In this document: positions 43,595 through 53,495 of the stretch, piece after piece
How the letters are laid out: each line of letters starts with the position of its first letter
Position numbering within the stretch: position 1 is the stretch's first letter
Source: JASSUD01 sp031963415
GTDB taxonomy: Bacteria; Pseudomonadota; Gammaproteobacteria; Burkholderiales; Burkholderiaceae
Assembly (NCBI GenBank): GCA_031963415.1
Contig: JASSUI010000001.1
Location: 2,790,001-2,854,000, forward strand
Direction: 5' to 3'
Length of the DNA: 64,000 nucleotides
Made by a program: the position numbers and the translations under genes
Notes under the pieces: model-generated
Seen by the model: only the letters and a program-made list of their open reading frames with translations
The model's database searches: none
Told to the model about the DNA's origin: nothing

Positions 43595-44338
43595 ATGCTC
43601 ATCTCATATCTACGCTCGCTTAGCAGCAAAGAAAGAAGCACGGCGGCCAATTTTCATTTGGCGCTCTTTTTAGCCTTTATCGCAGGGGCTATTAATGCAA
43701 GTAGCTTTTTTGCAGTGCAAAGGTACACCGCCCACATGACGGGAATTGTCACCATCGTAGCTGATGGTCTGGTGCTCGGCAAAAATGAATTAGCCATTTC
43801 TGGCTTATGTGCCCTTCTCTCATTCGTCGGAGGAGCCACCTGCTCAGCGCTCCTCATTTATCGTTCAGGCCAACGGCAATTGCACAGCGAATTCGCTTTT
43901 CCCTTTATGATTGAGGCTGTGCTGCTACTTTTGTTCGGCTTGTTTGGCGACGCATTGCAAGCCTATCAATTATTTTTTGTGCCGATTACGATCACGGTAC
44001 TTTGCTTTGTGATGGGCTTGCAAAATGCCACGATTACTAAAATGTCAAACTCTCAAATACGCACCACCCATGTCACTGGCTTAGTGACGGATTTAGGTAT
44101 CGAGCTTGGCAAATTGTTTTATACAAAATTCGCTAAACACACGGGAACTGACTTAGTGGTACCTACCACTAGCACCCGACTATGGCTACTCACTTCGCTG
44201 CTTTTAATGTTTTTTGCTGGCGGAATTATTGGCATCTTGAGTTTTATATGGATTGGCTTTACGTCCATTTTGCCGCTTGGCGTTTTACTTGCGGTGATAG
44301 CGGCCATGCCGATGTTAGAAGATTTGAAAAGACGCTGA
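43595..44338 (+). CDS. YoaK/DUF1275 family membrane protein
   Basis: A 247-residue inner-membrane protein of the DUF1275 (YoaK) family with about six helices. The N-terminal LAFIAGAINASSFFAVQRYTAHMTGIV and the later GLQNATITKMSNSQIRTTHVTGLVTDLG are the two conserved family blocks. The ATG at 43595 gives the usual family start just before the first helix; a TTG at 43571 would add eight residues. The family's molecular function is not established. It precedes the carbonic anhydrase gene by 142 bp. Confidence 0.85.
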   Translation: MLISYLRSLSSKERSTAANFHLALFLAFIAGAINASSFFAVQRYTAHMTGIVTIVADGLVLGKNELAISGLCALLSFVGGATCSALLIYRSGQRQLHSEFAFPFMIEAVLLLLFGLFGDALQAYQLFFVPITITVLCFVMGLQNATITKMSNSQIRTTHVTGLVTDLGIELGKLFYTKFAKHTGTDLVVPTTSTRLWLLTSLLLMFFAGGIIGILSFIWIGFTSILPLGVLLAVIAAMPMLEDLKRR

Positions 44339-44480
44339 ATAAACCGGGCGCGACGAGGATAGTCAGATGAGACCTCGCGGCAGGTGCTAATGTACTGACA
44401 GCAAAGGCATGCGTTGCTTCTGGCTTATTCTGCGCCTTCTTAAGGTTGCGGCAGCACCCATCAAAATAAAGGAAAAGCAT

Positions 44481-45191
44481 ATGGATAAATTTGACCCTCT
44501 TTTTGCCCCTCCTAGCTCACTTAGCCACCTGTTCCAAAATAATGGGCAATGGGTGGAAAAAATGCTTACAGAAGACCCCGAGTATTTTGCGCGACTGAAA
44601 GATCAGCAAAGCCCTCAGTATCTGTGGATAGGCTGTTCCGATTCTCGCGTTCCTGCTAATCAAATTACTGGCTTGCCACCTGGCGAGGTGTTTGTTCATC
44701 GCAATATTGCGAACGTCGTTGTGCACTCTGATTTAAATTGTTTATCAGTGATTCAGTTCGCCGTTGATCTGCTAAAAATTAAACACATTATGGTCGTTGG
44801 GCACTACGGCTGCTCAGGCGTTGGAGCAGCACTCTCAGCTCGACGGGTGGGCTTGGCTGATAACTGGCTACGCCATATTCAAGATGTACGTGAAAAGCAT
44901 GCTGCATTATTTAAACAATGGCCTACACATGAAATGCAGCATCAACGCTTAATTGAATTAAATGTGATCGAACAGGTCGTGCATGTCTGCAATACAACGA
45001 TCGTGCAAGACGCATGGGCACGTTCGCAAGAACTCACGGTTCATGGCTGGGTTTACGGTGTACACGATGGTCGACTGCGTAACCTTGGTATGAGCGTGGC
45101 TAATCCAGATGCAATACACACTACTTACAAACACTGCGTGGATACGCTAGCACGTCAAAACTCTTCCACGTCAGAGATTGCAACTGATTAA
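44481..45191 (+). CDS. can: Beta-class carbonic anhydrase
   Basis: A 236-residue cytoplasmic zinc enzyme interconverting CO2 and bicarbonate. The zinc ligands and dyad are visible: C52, D54 and R56 in IGCSDSRVPA, and H108 and C111 in GHYGCSG. The substrate/dimer region NIANVVVHSDLN and C-terminal VHGWVYGVHDGRL match E. coli Can. An AAAGGA site precedes the ATG at 44481; the frame is open back to 44409 but that extension is not conserved in the family. Confidence 0.95.
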   Translation: MDKFDPLFAPPSSLSHLFQNNGQWVEKMLTEDPEYFARLKDQQSPQYLWIGCSDSRVPANQITGLPPGEVFVHRNIANVVVHSDLNCLSVIQFAVDLLKIKHIMVVGHYGCSGVGAALSARRVGLADNWLRHIQDVREKHAALFKQWPTHEMQHQRLIELNVIEQVVHVCNTTIVQDAWARSQELTVHGWVYGVHDGRLRNLGMSVANPDAIHTTYKHCVDTLARQNSSTSEIATD

Positions 45192-45569
45192 AACTCAGCG
45201 ATTATTACCTCTCTACCTTGTGAGGACGCTTAAGATGCGTTTTTCATTTGGAGACGTAGTAAAGTTCTCGACTACTCCCCTCCTGCCCCAAGTCATACTT
45301 TTTCAGTAACTTGCGGGCAGGCACTCAAAGTGTAGTTTTAAAAGGGGCAATACGCTCGCTCTTAATTAAACTGAGTATTGCCAGAAACATCAAAACTGCT
45401 CCCGTTTGGTCCTGCCCCAGGGTTTCACTCCACTACCGACAACCTTGCAAATCTCTACTTTTTTGAGAAACTGAGAATTAGTACAGCCAGGCAAACCTAG
45501 GCACAAAAACAGCATGCCTGACCGAAATTTATCCAGCCGAATCCCCTCTAGAAAGGCTTAACTCGCGCA
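45192..45569. other. Intergenic region, 378 bp, no gene seen
   Basis: Between can and the NACHT-WD40 fragment. No coding potential is apparent. A short match to the sequence TAAACTGAG..ATTGCC near 45370-45386 recalls the 138-bp direct repeat, but it is too short to call. Confidence 0.4.
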
Positions 45570-45863
45570 TTATGCAAGATAAGAAACTAAATGCTGCTCC
45601 TTTGCTGGTGGGCTTAAATTTGCTGATAAAGGTTGTGCTGTTGGCTGTGTCTCCAATGTTTTACGTTTTAATGGCGCTTTGAACTTAGATACGGCTGTGG
45701 CCACATTCATCAGTTGTTTGCCTGTTTGAACTAAGCGTGAAGCTGGCTCACCTACCGCGCCGCGCTGCTGCAAGAACTGATGATTTATCCGGCTTAAGCC
45801 TTGTACGTCTTGAATAGAGGTGCCTGATACAAATTCGGGATAAGCGAATCTACCCGTAAACAC
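45570..45863 (-). pseudogene. C-terminal fragment of a second NACHT-WD40 gene
   Basis: A 97-codon frame with SIQDVQGLSRINHQFLQQRG and AVGEP, matching the tail of the 1973-residue protein (RIQDVIGLSARNTQLLKQRG, then ATGEP) at most positions. Nothing resembling WD40 or NACHT lies upstream on the minus strand: the giant plus-strand gene begins 119 bp away instead. The fragment probably remains from deletion or replacement of a paralogue. Confidence 0.7.
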
Positions 45864-45981
45864 TGCAAAGGCAGTTCAGACTAAATCTAGAAATCACCCG
45901 ATTATCCGCATAAGTTTTTTCTCGTATCTTTTGGTCCTTTGCTACGGCATTTCTGCAAAATAACCTCTAAAAAGGACAATA

Positions 45982-48900
45982 ATGCTTTCTAGCGGTGTAC
46001 ATACTTCTGTTGCGGGAGCAGGTTCTCTCTCGTCCCTTTCTTCTTCATCTAATACGGAAATACAAACTCGGGAAGAAGCGTTATCCAAACTAAAACAATA
46101 TGAAGAAGTAGCGGATAGTCGTGACGCTGATCCAGAAGCTGTTAGAAAAGCATATGAACAAAAAATAGAGCTACTACATAATCTACGCAATAGATGCTTC
46201 TTACCTGAGACAGAGATTGATCATGAGCTTAGTAAAGCCTATCAAGCGCAAAGCTTATTTGAGCGGGAGCAGAGTTATACCGTTAAGGCAGAAGAACTTG
46301 ATGCGCTCGCGAGAAGTTTTGCCGGGTACGCTAATTTGGACCAAAAAGCTAAGCCTGCCTCAAGCACTTCACATCAACGACCTGCCACGCTTTCAATTCA
46401 GACAAAAGGTGAACTGGTCGATTATCTGTTTGAGAGGATGCTCTCAGCGTTAGGAGCCTTGAAAGTGGCTGCCATACCCAACTTGTTTCTCGTGTATGCG
46501 CATGACAATTCTGCTCAAGGGCAAGCCGACGCTAACACCTCGAAATACTTAATCAGCAAATTAGCCCAAATCCGCGTGCTAAATCTGTATTCGGATCAAA
46601 CGCCACTGGGGCAACAGCGAACAGTAAAGCAGGATGGCCAATTGGCAGATATCTTAACCAGTCAGCTCTGCTTGTTGCCGGACAAATTAAGAGGCGACAT
46701 AGAACCGGTTGATAAGGTAGTAGTGTGTTGCTCCGAGGTGTTAGGCAACTATTTGAAAGGATGGCCGCACTATAACGACTTTTATCAGGGCCTTCGGGAA
46801 GCTTATAAAAAAGACCTCGAGCAGAAAGGCACCTCGGAGATTCGCAAAGTTGTCGATGAATTTTCTCAAAAAGGCGGCTTCCATCATGTATTCACAGAAA
46901 TCGCTTTTTTGCAGATTCGGGTGGAGAGGCGAGTCAAGCCGCAACATCCTATTGAAGAGTTAACGGATCAGCAGCACGATACTAAAGACTCCATAGATCG
47001 GCACGGTATTATCCCCGTCCCATTAACGCCGAATAGTTATGAGCAATGCTTTGCGCATTTTGCCCCTACTATTCCTATAACAACGGTTCGTGTTGGAGAT
47101 ATCTATCGCTGCGAGAGGCAAGCTAAAGCAGGGAAAGAGGTTTATCCGAATCAAGGTCGGCACGGGGCGCTGTTTAAGCTGATCGAACGACTATTATTTG
47201 GCAATGCAGAGGCCAAAGTGTTTTTGGATAAATTTTGGAAGGGTTATGACGATCTTCTAACGTGGTTAGAGAGGGAATCTTCTACGTCTCCACTTGAGAG
47301 ACGCGAGCTTAAGTTGATCAGTCTGATTGACGGTATCTTCGAGGACATAGAGAAAGAGCTAAAAACAAGGCTCTGCGACACAGTGCAGCAATTTTGTGAT
47401 TCTGGCTGGCAGCAAGCCACTGTCCAGCTGATAGATCAATTGCAGAAGCTGTTTCCGCTCTGTATGAAAAACGCGGAAGCATTACAGAAACTGTTTCCCT
47501 TGCGCTTCTCGTCCAATGAGCTACGCGAAGCACTGCATCAGTATTACCAACCAACCTTAAATATTAAGCGCATCTCAGGAAAAACGCTGAACCTTGAGCA
47601 TTGCTATATCAATTTGGCTATTGTAGAGGAAGCTCAACAGAGGCAGGAGGAGAAGCAAAAACTTGAGAAATCATCCGTAGTTTTTAATCGTTTGCTCAGT
47701 TACGAAAAAATAGAAGGGACGAATTTACATGCCCCGATTTTATTAGAAGATTTATTTAATAAGCGTGTTTTGTGTGATGGGAAAGAAGGTATTCCTAAGC
47801 GAATTCTTGTGCAGGGGCGAGCGGGAATCGGCAAAACCACGCTGTGTAAGAAATTGGTCCATGCCTATCATCAAAATGGATTATGGAAAGATCGGTTTGA
47901 GGCTGTGCTATGGCTCCCTCTACGTCAGCTTAAATCAAACTATACCGCCCGCAATCTAGAAGATCTGCTATGTGAAAAATATTTTGCGCAACACCTTGAT
48001 AAAAGAGCGCTCGCTCTCGCGCTGATAGAGCGGAAAGACAAGGTTCTCTTTATTTTGGATGGTCTGGATGAAGTTTCTACAGAGATAAATAAGACCACTC
48101 CTTTAGGCGAATTTCTGAACATCTTACTGAGCCAATCTCATGTCGTTATGACCTCACGTCCCTCAGGTCTAGAGGTTTCCAATTTGCAGAATGTAGACTT
48201 GGAACTCGAAACAATCGGTTTTAGTACGGAAAATGTGCAAGCATATCTGGAAAAAATAGAGCCTAAAGCCGCACCGGAGATCCAAGCATTTATTGAGAAC
48301 ACGTCGCTCATTCAAGGATTAGTCAATATTCCAGTGCAGCTGGATGTGCTTTGCTATAGCTGGGATATCCTTCTTTCCAGAATGTCAGCGAACAATGCCA
48401 TAACGATGGGCATGCTATATCAAGCAATGGTCGACAAGCTATGGCATAAAGACGGAGAGCGTTTAGAGAAAATCCAGGATGGAAAGCTTCTAGAATGGAA
48501 CGATATTGAAGCTCTATCGCGCAAAGAAGTGGAGGAACAGCTTGTCTTTACAGAAAATATGTATCTTAGCTATCTTGCTTTTCGAGGCTTGCAGGATGCA
48601 CGTATCGAATTTGATCTGTCTTATCTCAATACCCTAAAAGATGAACTGAACAAAAAATGTGTTAATAAATTACCCCTTCAATTAAAAAATAACCTAACAC
48701 AAACCTCCTTTTTGCATACGGTCGACGCGCATTTAGCTGAAATTCGACGAGCCTATCATTTCTTACATTTAACGTTCCAGGAATTTTTTGCAGCCAAATG
48801 GTTGGTTTATCATTTGGAAGCCTATTGGAATCACGCTGTACCCATATCAGACACTACACTAATCCTTAGCCAAATCGAGACTGAAAATTTTATTCAGCAG

Positions 48901-51900
48901 AATAAATATAACCCGCGCTATGAGATCGTGTGGTGGATAGTGGCGGGATTGCTAAGGGGTGCGTCTTTGGAACGTTTCTTTATGCTATTGGAAGAGGCGC
49001 CGCGTGATTTGATCGGACTACGTCATCAACGAGTGATAGCAGGATGCCTGAATGAAGCTCGCGACCAATTGAAAAAAAAGATTATCAATCAGTTAGAAGC
49101 GGAGTTAATGCAATGGTTGCGCTTGGAAATAGATTCTGAAAGTAATAGTGTGAGTCAGTTAGGCTGTCAAAGATTTTTCCCCGAACATCTATTACTCGAA
49201 TATCTGAGTTTGCCTGACGGTAAGCCAAATATTATTTCCACTTTAGGAGCGCGTCAAACTCTGTCTGACAGAGCTATTTCAACCTTGGTTGCTACGCTAC
49301 AAGATAAAAAAGAGGATATCAGAAGTGCGGCAAGCCGTGCATTAAGTAAGCAACAAACGTTGAGTGCCCATGCCATTTCTGCGTTGATTACTGTGCTACA
49401 GAATAAAAATGAAAATATTAGGGTTGCAGTAATTAGGATATTTGGCGAACAGAAGACGCTGGCTAGTGAAGCCATTTCTGCTTTGATCGTTGCGTTGCAG
49501 GATGAAGAAGAAAACGAGGCTGTCAGATTTGCGGCAGCTAATGCGTTAGGTGAACAAAAAAAACTGTCTAGCGATGCCATTTCTGCTTTGATCGTTGCGT
49601 TACAGAATGAGGATGAAAGCGAGGATGTCAGATATGCTGCAGCCTGCGCTTTAGGAAAACAGAAAACGGTATTTAATGATGCCATCTCTGCCTTGATTGC
49701 TGCGTTACAGGATAAGGATGAAAACGAAGATATCAGATCTGTTGCAGTTCAAGCATTAGGCGAATGGAAAATATTGCCTGCTGATGATATTCCCGCGCAA
49801 ATCAATGCGTTACGGAACAAAGATAAATATATACGGGATAAGGCAACCCAAAGATTATGCGAGCAAAAGACGTTACCTACTGATGCTATTTTTACCCTGA
49901 TTGACCTACTACAAGATGAAGTCAAGGAATTTCAGCATGCGGCAGGCAAGGTATTATTACGCCAGCAAAAAACTTTCCCTGCTGAGGCGATTACCACCTT
50001 GATCAATGTACTATATGATCAAGAAGAGTATGTCAGGGTTGTAGCAGGGAAAATATTACGCGAGCAGCAGACATTGCCTGCTAGTGCAGTTTCTATCTTG
50101 AATATTGCCTTACAGGATGAAAATGAGGATATCAAGTTCGCGGCAGCGCAGATATTACACAAGCAAAAAACGCTGTCTAATAACGTGATTTCCACCTTGA
50201 TCACTGCGCTACGGGGCAAAAATAAGGATGTTAGGCTCGCTGCAATCAAAGCATTAAGCTCTCATATTGATACGCTTTATACATTGCTTCCAAGCTTAAA
50301 AGAAAATGAGATACAAGCTCTCTATAACGACGTTTTTCTCTCGTTAGGTGGGCAGATTACAGCTCTTTATTTACAAGACAATAACCTTCATTTTTATACG
50401 ATGGCAGGTCCCAAATCTGTTTCTGTCGCAACCGAGCAAGTTGATAGGGTTATTCAAACTTTTACAGCGCTTCAAAGAAAAACCCAGATTACAACGCTCC
50501 CCGAAAAAGCGGAGCAAATAGAAAAAGATCAATCCGAAAGTAGAGAAAATATTATTCAAACTTTAGAGCCTTCTTCGACTCAGGATGACCCAACTATTTC
50601 GGACTTGGTCTCTAAGCTAAGCGATGATAATAATAAGGATGTAAGGTCTACGGCAGTTCATGCTTTAGGCGCTCAGACTGCGCTGCCCGAGACCGCGATT
50701 CAGGCTCTAATTCAGGCTTTACAGGATGAATATAATGAGGTCAGGTCTGCTGCAGTCAGTGCGTTAAGCGCTCAAAAAACTACGTTATCAGAGGCTGCGA
50801 ACTGGGCTTTGCTCCAAGCTTTGGAGAATAAAAAGTGGTATGTCCGGGATATGGCAGCCCGTGTGTTCGGTGCTCAGATTACGCTGAAAAAATCTGCCAT
50901 CTCGGCCTTGACGCAAACTTTAAAGGATGAAAACTGCCTAGTCAGATTTGCAGCTGCTACCGCATTAGGTACTGAAACTACGCTGCCAGAACCCATTATC
51001 GAGGCTTTGATAAAGGCCTTAGAGGAGGATGAAGATTCAAATGTCAAATCCGCTGCTGCTAGTTCATTAAGTGCTCAGACCGTACTGCCAGAAACTGCCA
51101 TAAAGGCTCTGTTTCAGACCTTACATGATAAGAACTCGTTGGTTAGAGCAGCGGCTGCTAGTGCGTTAGGTGCTCAGGCTAGTCGTTCAGAGACTATTAT
51201 CGAGGATCTAATACAGACTTTACAGAATGATGAAAAGTGGTATGTCAAGTCTGCGGCTGTTAATGCTTTAGGTGCTCAGCTTACGTTACCAGAGACTGCC
51301 ATCGAGGCCTTAATTCAGGCCTTACAGAATTGGAGTCCGCAGGTCAGGTCCGCGGCCGCCAGTGCGTTGGGCGTTCAGACTACGCTAACAGAGACTACCA
51401 TCGAAGTCTTGATACAGGTTTTGCAGAACACAAACAGCGATATCAGGTCTTCGGTTACTAGTGTGTTAGATGCTCAGGCTAAGCGGTCAGAAGCTGTTGT
51501 TGGAGCTTTAATACAGGCTTTGCAGAATACAAACAGTGATGTCAGGTCTTCGGCTGCTAGTGTGTTAGGCGCTCTGCCTACGCTAGCAGAGACCGTTATC
51601 GAAGCCTTGATACAGGTTTTGCAAAATACAAACAATGATGTCAGGTCTTCGGTTGTTAGTGTGTTAGGCGCTCATGCTAAGCGTTCAGAGACGGTTGTCG
51701 AGGCTTTGGTACAGGCTTTGATGCAGAATGCAAACAGTGATACCAAGTCTGCGGCCGCTAGTGCGTTAAGCAGTCAATCTACATTGCCAGAAGCTGCCAT
51801 CGAGGCTCTCGTACAGGCTTTACAGAATGGAGACTCGCAGGTTAAGTCTGCTGTCGTTATAGCGTTAGGCTCTCAGACTACACTGACAGAAGCTGTCATC

Positions 51901-53067
51901 GAGGTTTTGTTTCAGGCTTTGCAGGATGAAGACTTGCAAGTCAGGTCTGAAGCCACTAGCGCGTTGCGCACTCATAGCCTGAAGTCGCAGGCTGTTGTTG
52001 ATGCTTTGATACAGACTTTGCAGAATGCAAACAGCGATATCAGGTCTGCGGCCATTAGTGCGTTGGATACTACGCCATGGCAGCCAGAAACCATCATTGA
52101 GGCTTTGTTACAAGCATTACAGGATGGGGATTCGCAGGTTAGGTCTGCAGCTGCAAAGGCGTTAGATGCTCAGGCTAGGCGCTCAGCGAGCGTTTTCGAT
52201 ACATTGATACATGCCCTACAGAACGAAAACTCGCAGGTTAGGTCTGCAGTTGCTGATGTGTTGGGAGCTCAGCCTACGCTGCCATATAGAGCTACCGAGT
52301 TTTTGTTACATACGATGCGGTATGCAACAAACAGTGATATCAGGTCTGCGGCCGCTAGTGTGTTGGGTATTCATATTCAGGTTAAGCGGTCAGACACTGC
52401 CATTCTGGCAATGATAGGGACTTTAAAGGATACAAATAGTGAGATTAGATCTGAGGCTGCTAATGCGTTAGGCGCTCAGCCTATGCTGCCAGAGCTTGCC
52501 ATTATGGTGTTGACAGATGCCTTACAGGATAGAAGAAATTCGCAGGTCAGGTCTGCAGCCGTTAGTGCGTTGTGTGCTCAGGCCATTCTGTCAAAAACTG
52601 TTGTCAAGATCTTGATACAGCTTTTGCAGCACAGAAGCAGCGATATTAAATCTGCGGCTATCAGTGTATTAGGTGCTCATGCTAAGCGGTCAGAGGCTGT
52701 TGTCGAAGCCTTGATACAGGCTTTGCAAAATACAAACGCTGATATCCGGTCTTCGGCTGCTAGCTTGCTAAGCGAGCAGATATTGTCAGAAACTGCCGTT
52801 GGGGCCTTGGTCCAAATTTTACAGGCTACAAACAGCGACGCCAGGTCTGCGGCCGTTAGTGTGTTAGTCTCGCAGACTGTATTATCAGAAACAGCTATCA
52901 AAGCATTGGTCCAAGTTTTACAAGGTGAAGATGAAGATCGTTCTGTCAAATTTGCGGCGGCTAATGCCTTAGGCAGTCATCAGATTACGATGTTAGATCC
53001 ATCTGTCCAGGCCTTGCTGAATGGAGAGCTTTCTACCAAGTCTGAAACACAGTGCGTTATTCTATAA
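45982..53067 (+). CDS. NACHT-HEAT giant STAND NTPase with possible TIR/SEFIR-like N-terminus
   Basis: A 2361-residue uninterrupted protein. Residues 1-150 are Ser-rich then helical. At about 163-400, NLFLVYAHDN, VDKVVVCCSEVL and GIIPVPLTP suggest a SEFIR/TIR-like fold; this is the least certain part. The NACHT domain has Walker A VQGRAGIGKTTL near 612, Walker B LFILDGLDEV near 690, sensor VVMTSRPSG, and HFLHLTFQEFFAAKWL in its C-terminal part. From about 1090 to 2340 there are some 35-40 HEAT/PBS-lyase-type repeats of about 31 residues (AIEALIQALQNxNSDVRSAAASALGAQ), broken near 1430-1530 by a non-repeat linker. The plan matches NLR-like sensors such as bacterial NACHT defence proteins. No membrane spans. 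Confidence 0.85.
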   Translation: MLSSGVHTSVAGAGSLSSLSSSSNTEIQTREEALSKLKQYEEVADSRDADPEAVRKAYEQKIELLHNLRNRCFLPETEIDHELSKAYQAQSLFEREQSYTVKAEELDALARSFAGYANLDQKAKPASSTSHQRPATLSIQTKGELVDYLFERMLSALGALKVAAIPNLFLVYAHDNSAQGQADANTSKYLISKLAQIRVLNLYSDQTPLGQQRTVKQDGQLADILTSQLCLLPDKLRGDIEPVDKVVVCCSEVLGNYLKGWPHYNDFYQGLREAYKKDLEQKGTSEIRKVVDEFSQKGGFHHVFTEIAFLQIRVERRVKPQHPIEELTDQQHDTKDSIDRHGIIPVPLTPNSYEQCFAHFAPTIPITTVRVGDIYRCERQAKAGKEVYPNQGRHGALFKLIERLLFGNAEAKVFLDKFWKGYDDLLTWLERESSTSPLERRELKLISLIDGIFEDIEKELKTRLCDTVQQFCDSGWQQATVQLIDQLQKLFPLCMKNAEALQKLFPLRFSSNELREALHQYYQPTLNIKRISGKTLNLEHCYINLAIVEEAQQRQEEKQKLEKSSVVFNRLLSYEKIEGTNLHAPILLEDLFNKRVLCDGKEGIPKRILVQGRAGIGKTTLCKKLVHAYHQNGLWKDRFEAVLWLPLRQLKSNYTARNLEDLLCEKYFAQHLDKRALALALIERKDKVLFILDGLDEVSTEINKTTPLGEFLNILLSQSHVVMTSRPSGLEVSNLQNVDLELETIGFSTENVQAYLEKIEPKAAPEIQAFIENTSLIQGLVNIPVQLDVLCYSWDILLSRMSANNAITMGMLYQAMVDKLWHKDGERLEKIQDGKLLEWNDIEALSRKEVEEQLVFTENMYLSYLAFRGLQDARIEFDLSYLNTLKDELNKKCVNKLPLQLKNNLTQTSFLHTVDAHLAEIRRAYHFLHLTFQEFFAAKWLVYHLEAYWNHAVPISDTTLILSQIETENFIQQNKYNPRYEIVWWIVAGLLRGASLERFFMLLEEAPRDLIGLRHQRVIAGCLNEARDQLKKKIINQLEAELMQWLRLEIDSESNSVSQLGCQRFFPEHLLLEYLSLPDGKPNIISTLGARQTLSDRAISTLVATLQDKKEDIRSAASRALSKQQTLSAHAISALITVLQNKNENIRVAVIRIFGEQKTLASEAISALIVALQDEEENEAVRFAAANALGEQKKLSSDAISALIVALQNEDESEDVRYAAACALGKQKTVFNDAISALIAALQDKDENEDIRSVAVQALGEWKILPADDIPAQINALRNKDKYIRDKATQRLCEQKTLPTDAIFTLIDLLQDEVKEFQHAAGKVLLRQQKTFPAEAITTLINVLYDQEEYVRVVAGKILREQQTLPASAVSILNIALQDENEDIKFAAAQILHKQKTLSNNVISTLITALRGKNKDVRLAAIKALSSHIDTLYTLLPSLKENEIQALYNDVFLSLGGQITALYLQDNNLHFYTMAGPKSVSVATEQVDRVIQTFTALQRKTQITTLPEKAEQIEKDQSESRENIIQTLEPSSTQDDPTISDLVSKLSDDNNKDVRSTAVHALGAQTALPETAIQALIQALQDEYNEVRSAAVSALSAQKTTLSEAANWALLQALENKKWYVRDMAARVFGAQITLKKSAISALTQTLKDENCLVRFAAATALGTETTLPEPIIEALIKALEEDEDSNVKSAAASSLSAQTVLPETAIKALFQTLHDKNSLVRAAAASALGAQASRSETIIEDLIQTLQNDEKWYVKSAAVNALGAQLTLPETAIEALIQALQNWSPQVRSAAASALGVQTTLTETTIEVLIQVLQNTNSDIRSSVTSVLDAQAKRSEAVVGALIQALQNTNSDVRSSAASVLGALPTLAETVIEALIQVLQNTNNDVRSSVVSVLGAHAKRSETVVEALVQALMQNANSDTKSAAASALSSQSTLPEAAIEALVQALQNGDSQVKSAVVIALGSQTTLTEAVIEVLFQALQDEDLQVRSEATSALRTHSLKSQAVVDALIQTLQNANSDIRSAAISALDTTPWQPETIIEALLQALQDGDSQVRSAAAKALDAQARRSASVFDTLIHALQNENSQVRSAVADVLGAQPTLPYRATEFLLHTMRYATNSDIRSAAASVLGIHIQVKRSDTAILAMIGTLKDTNSEIRSEAANALGAQPMLPELAIMVLTDALQDRRNSQVRSAAVSALCAQAILSKTVVKILIQLLQHRSSDIKSAAISVLGAHAKRSEAVVEALIQALQNTNADIRSSAASLLSEQILSETAVGALVQILQATNSDARSAAVSVLVSQTVLSETAIKALVQVLQGEDEDRSVKFAAANALGSHQITMLDPSVQALLNGELSTKSETQCVIL

Positions 53068-53379
53068 TTCCCTTATTGAAATATTGTGTCAAATAGCTTC
53101 CAAAAAACGATCATCTATATCTTGAAATCAGCAGAAGTAGTAGCACGCTAATCGCAGTTAGCGTAAGCACATAGAATGAACAGTCCGAAATGGTTATTTT
53201 CGCTGTCGTGTAGGACGACGTTAGTGGGTGGCGCCTATACCAAATTTGATGTGACGCTCGATGAAAATTGGTCGAAATGAGACTGTCATTTTCGGCGTTC
53301 ATTTCGCATTTTTTGCTCAAAAAGTGCAATGAATATTAGAAGGGCTGCCCCTCTTGTGGCCAGGACCCTTGAATTTTAT

Positions 53380-53455
53380 TGGTGAGGGTAAGCGGGATCG
53401 AAACGCTGACCTCTTGCATGCCATGCAGTGCCTTACCAGGAGTGGAGTTGACCCC
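53380..53455 (-). pseudogene. Degenerate tRNA-Ala (GGC) or 3'-half relic
   Basis: Minus strand reads GCATGGCATGCAAGAGGTC, AGCGTTTCGATCCCGCT and a terminal CACCA, matching the anticodon loop (GGC), variable region, T arm and 3' end of tRNA-Ala. The anticodon stem has two mismatches, the T stem has a mismatch at the normally invariant closing pair, the acceptor pairs at only five of seven positions, and the D arm is not recognisable. It is unlikely to be functional; it may be an old integration-site relic. Confidence 0.5.
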
Positions 53456-53495
53456 GTTTCACAGACACTTTTAAACTTTCTAAAAGGAGTCTGTA

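Noticed and set aside
49254..52949. Minus-strand open frames opposite the HEAT array
   Set aside because: Same reason: antisense of a repeated coding unit, with the sense frame continuous over 7 kb.
49250..53000. Regular 93-bp periodicity that could suggest a CRISPR-like or tandem DNA repeat array
   Set aside because: The period is a multiple of three, the units diverge mostly at the DNA level in a coding pattern and lie in one reading frame; they are HEAT repeats. No CRISPR repeats or cas genes are present.
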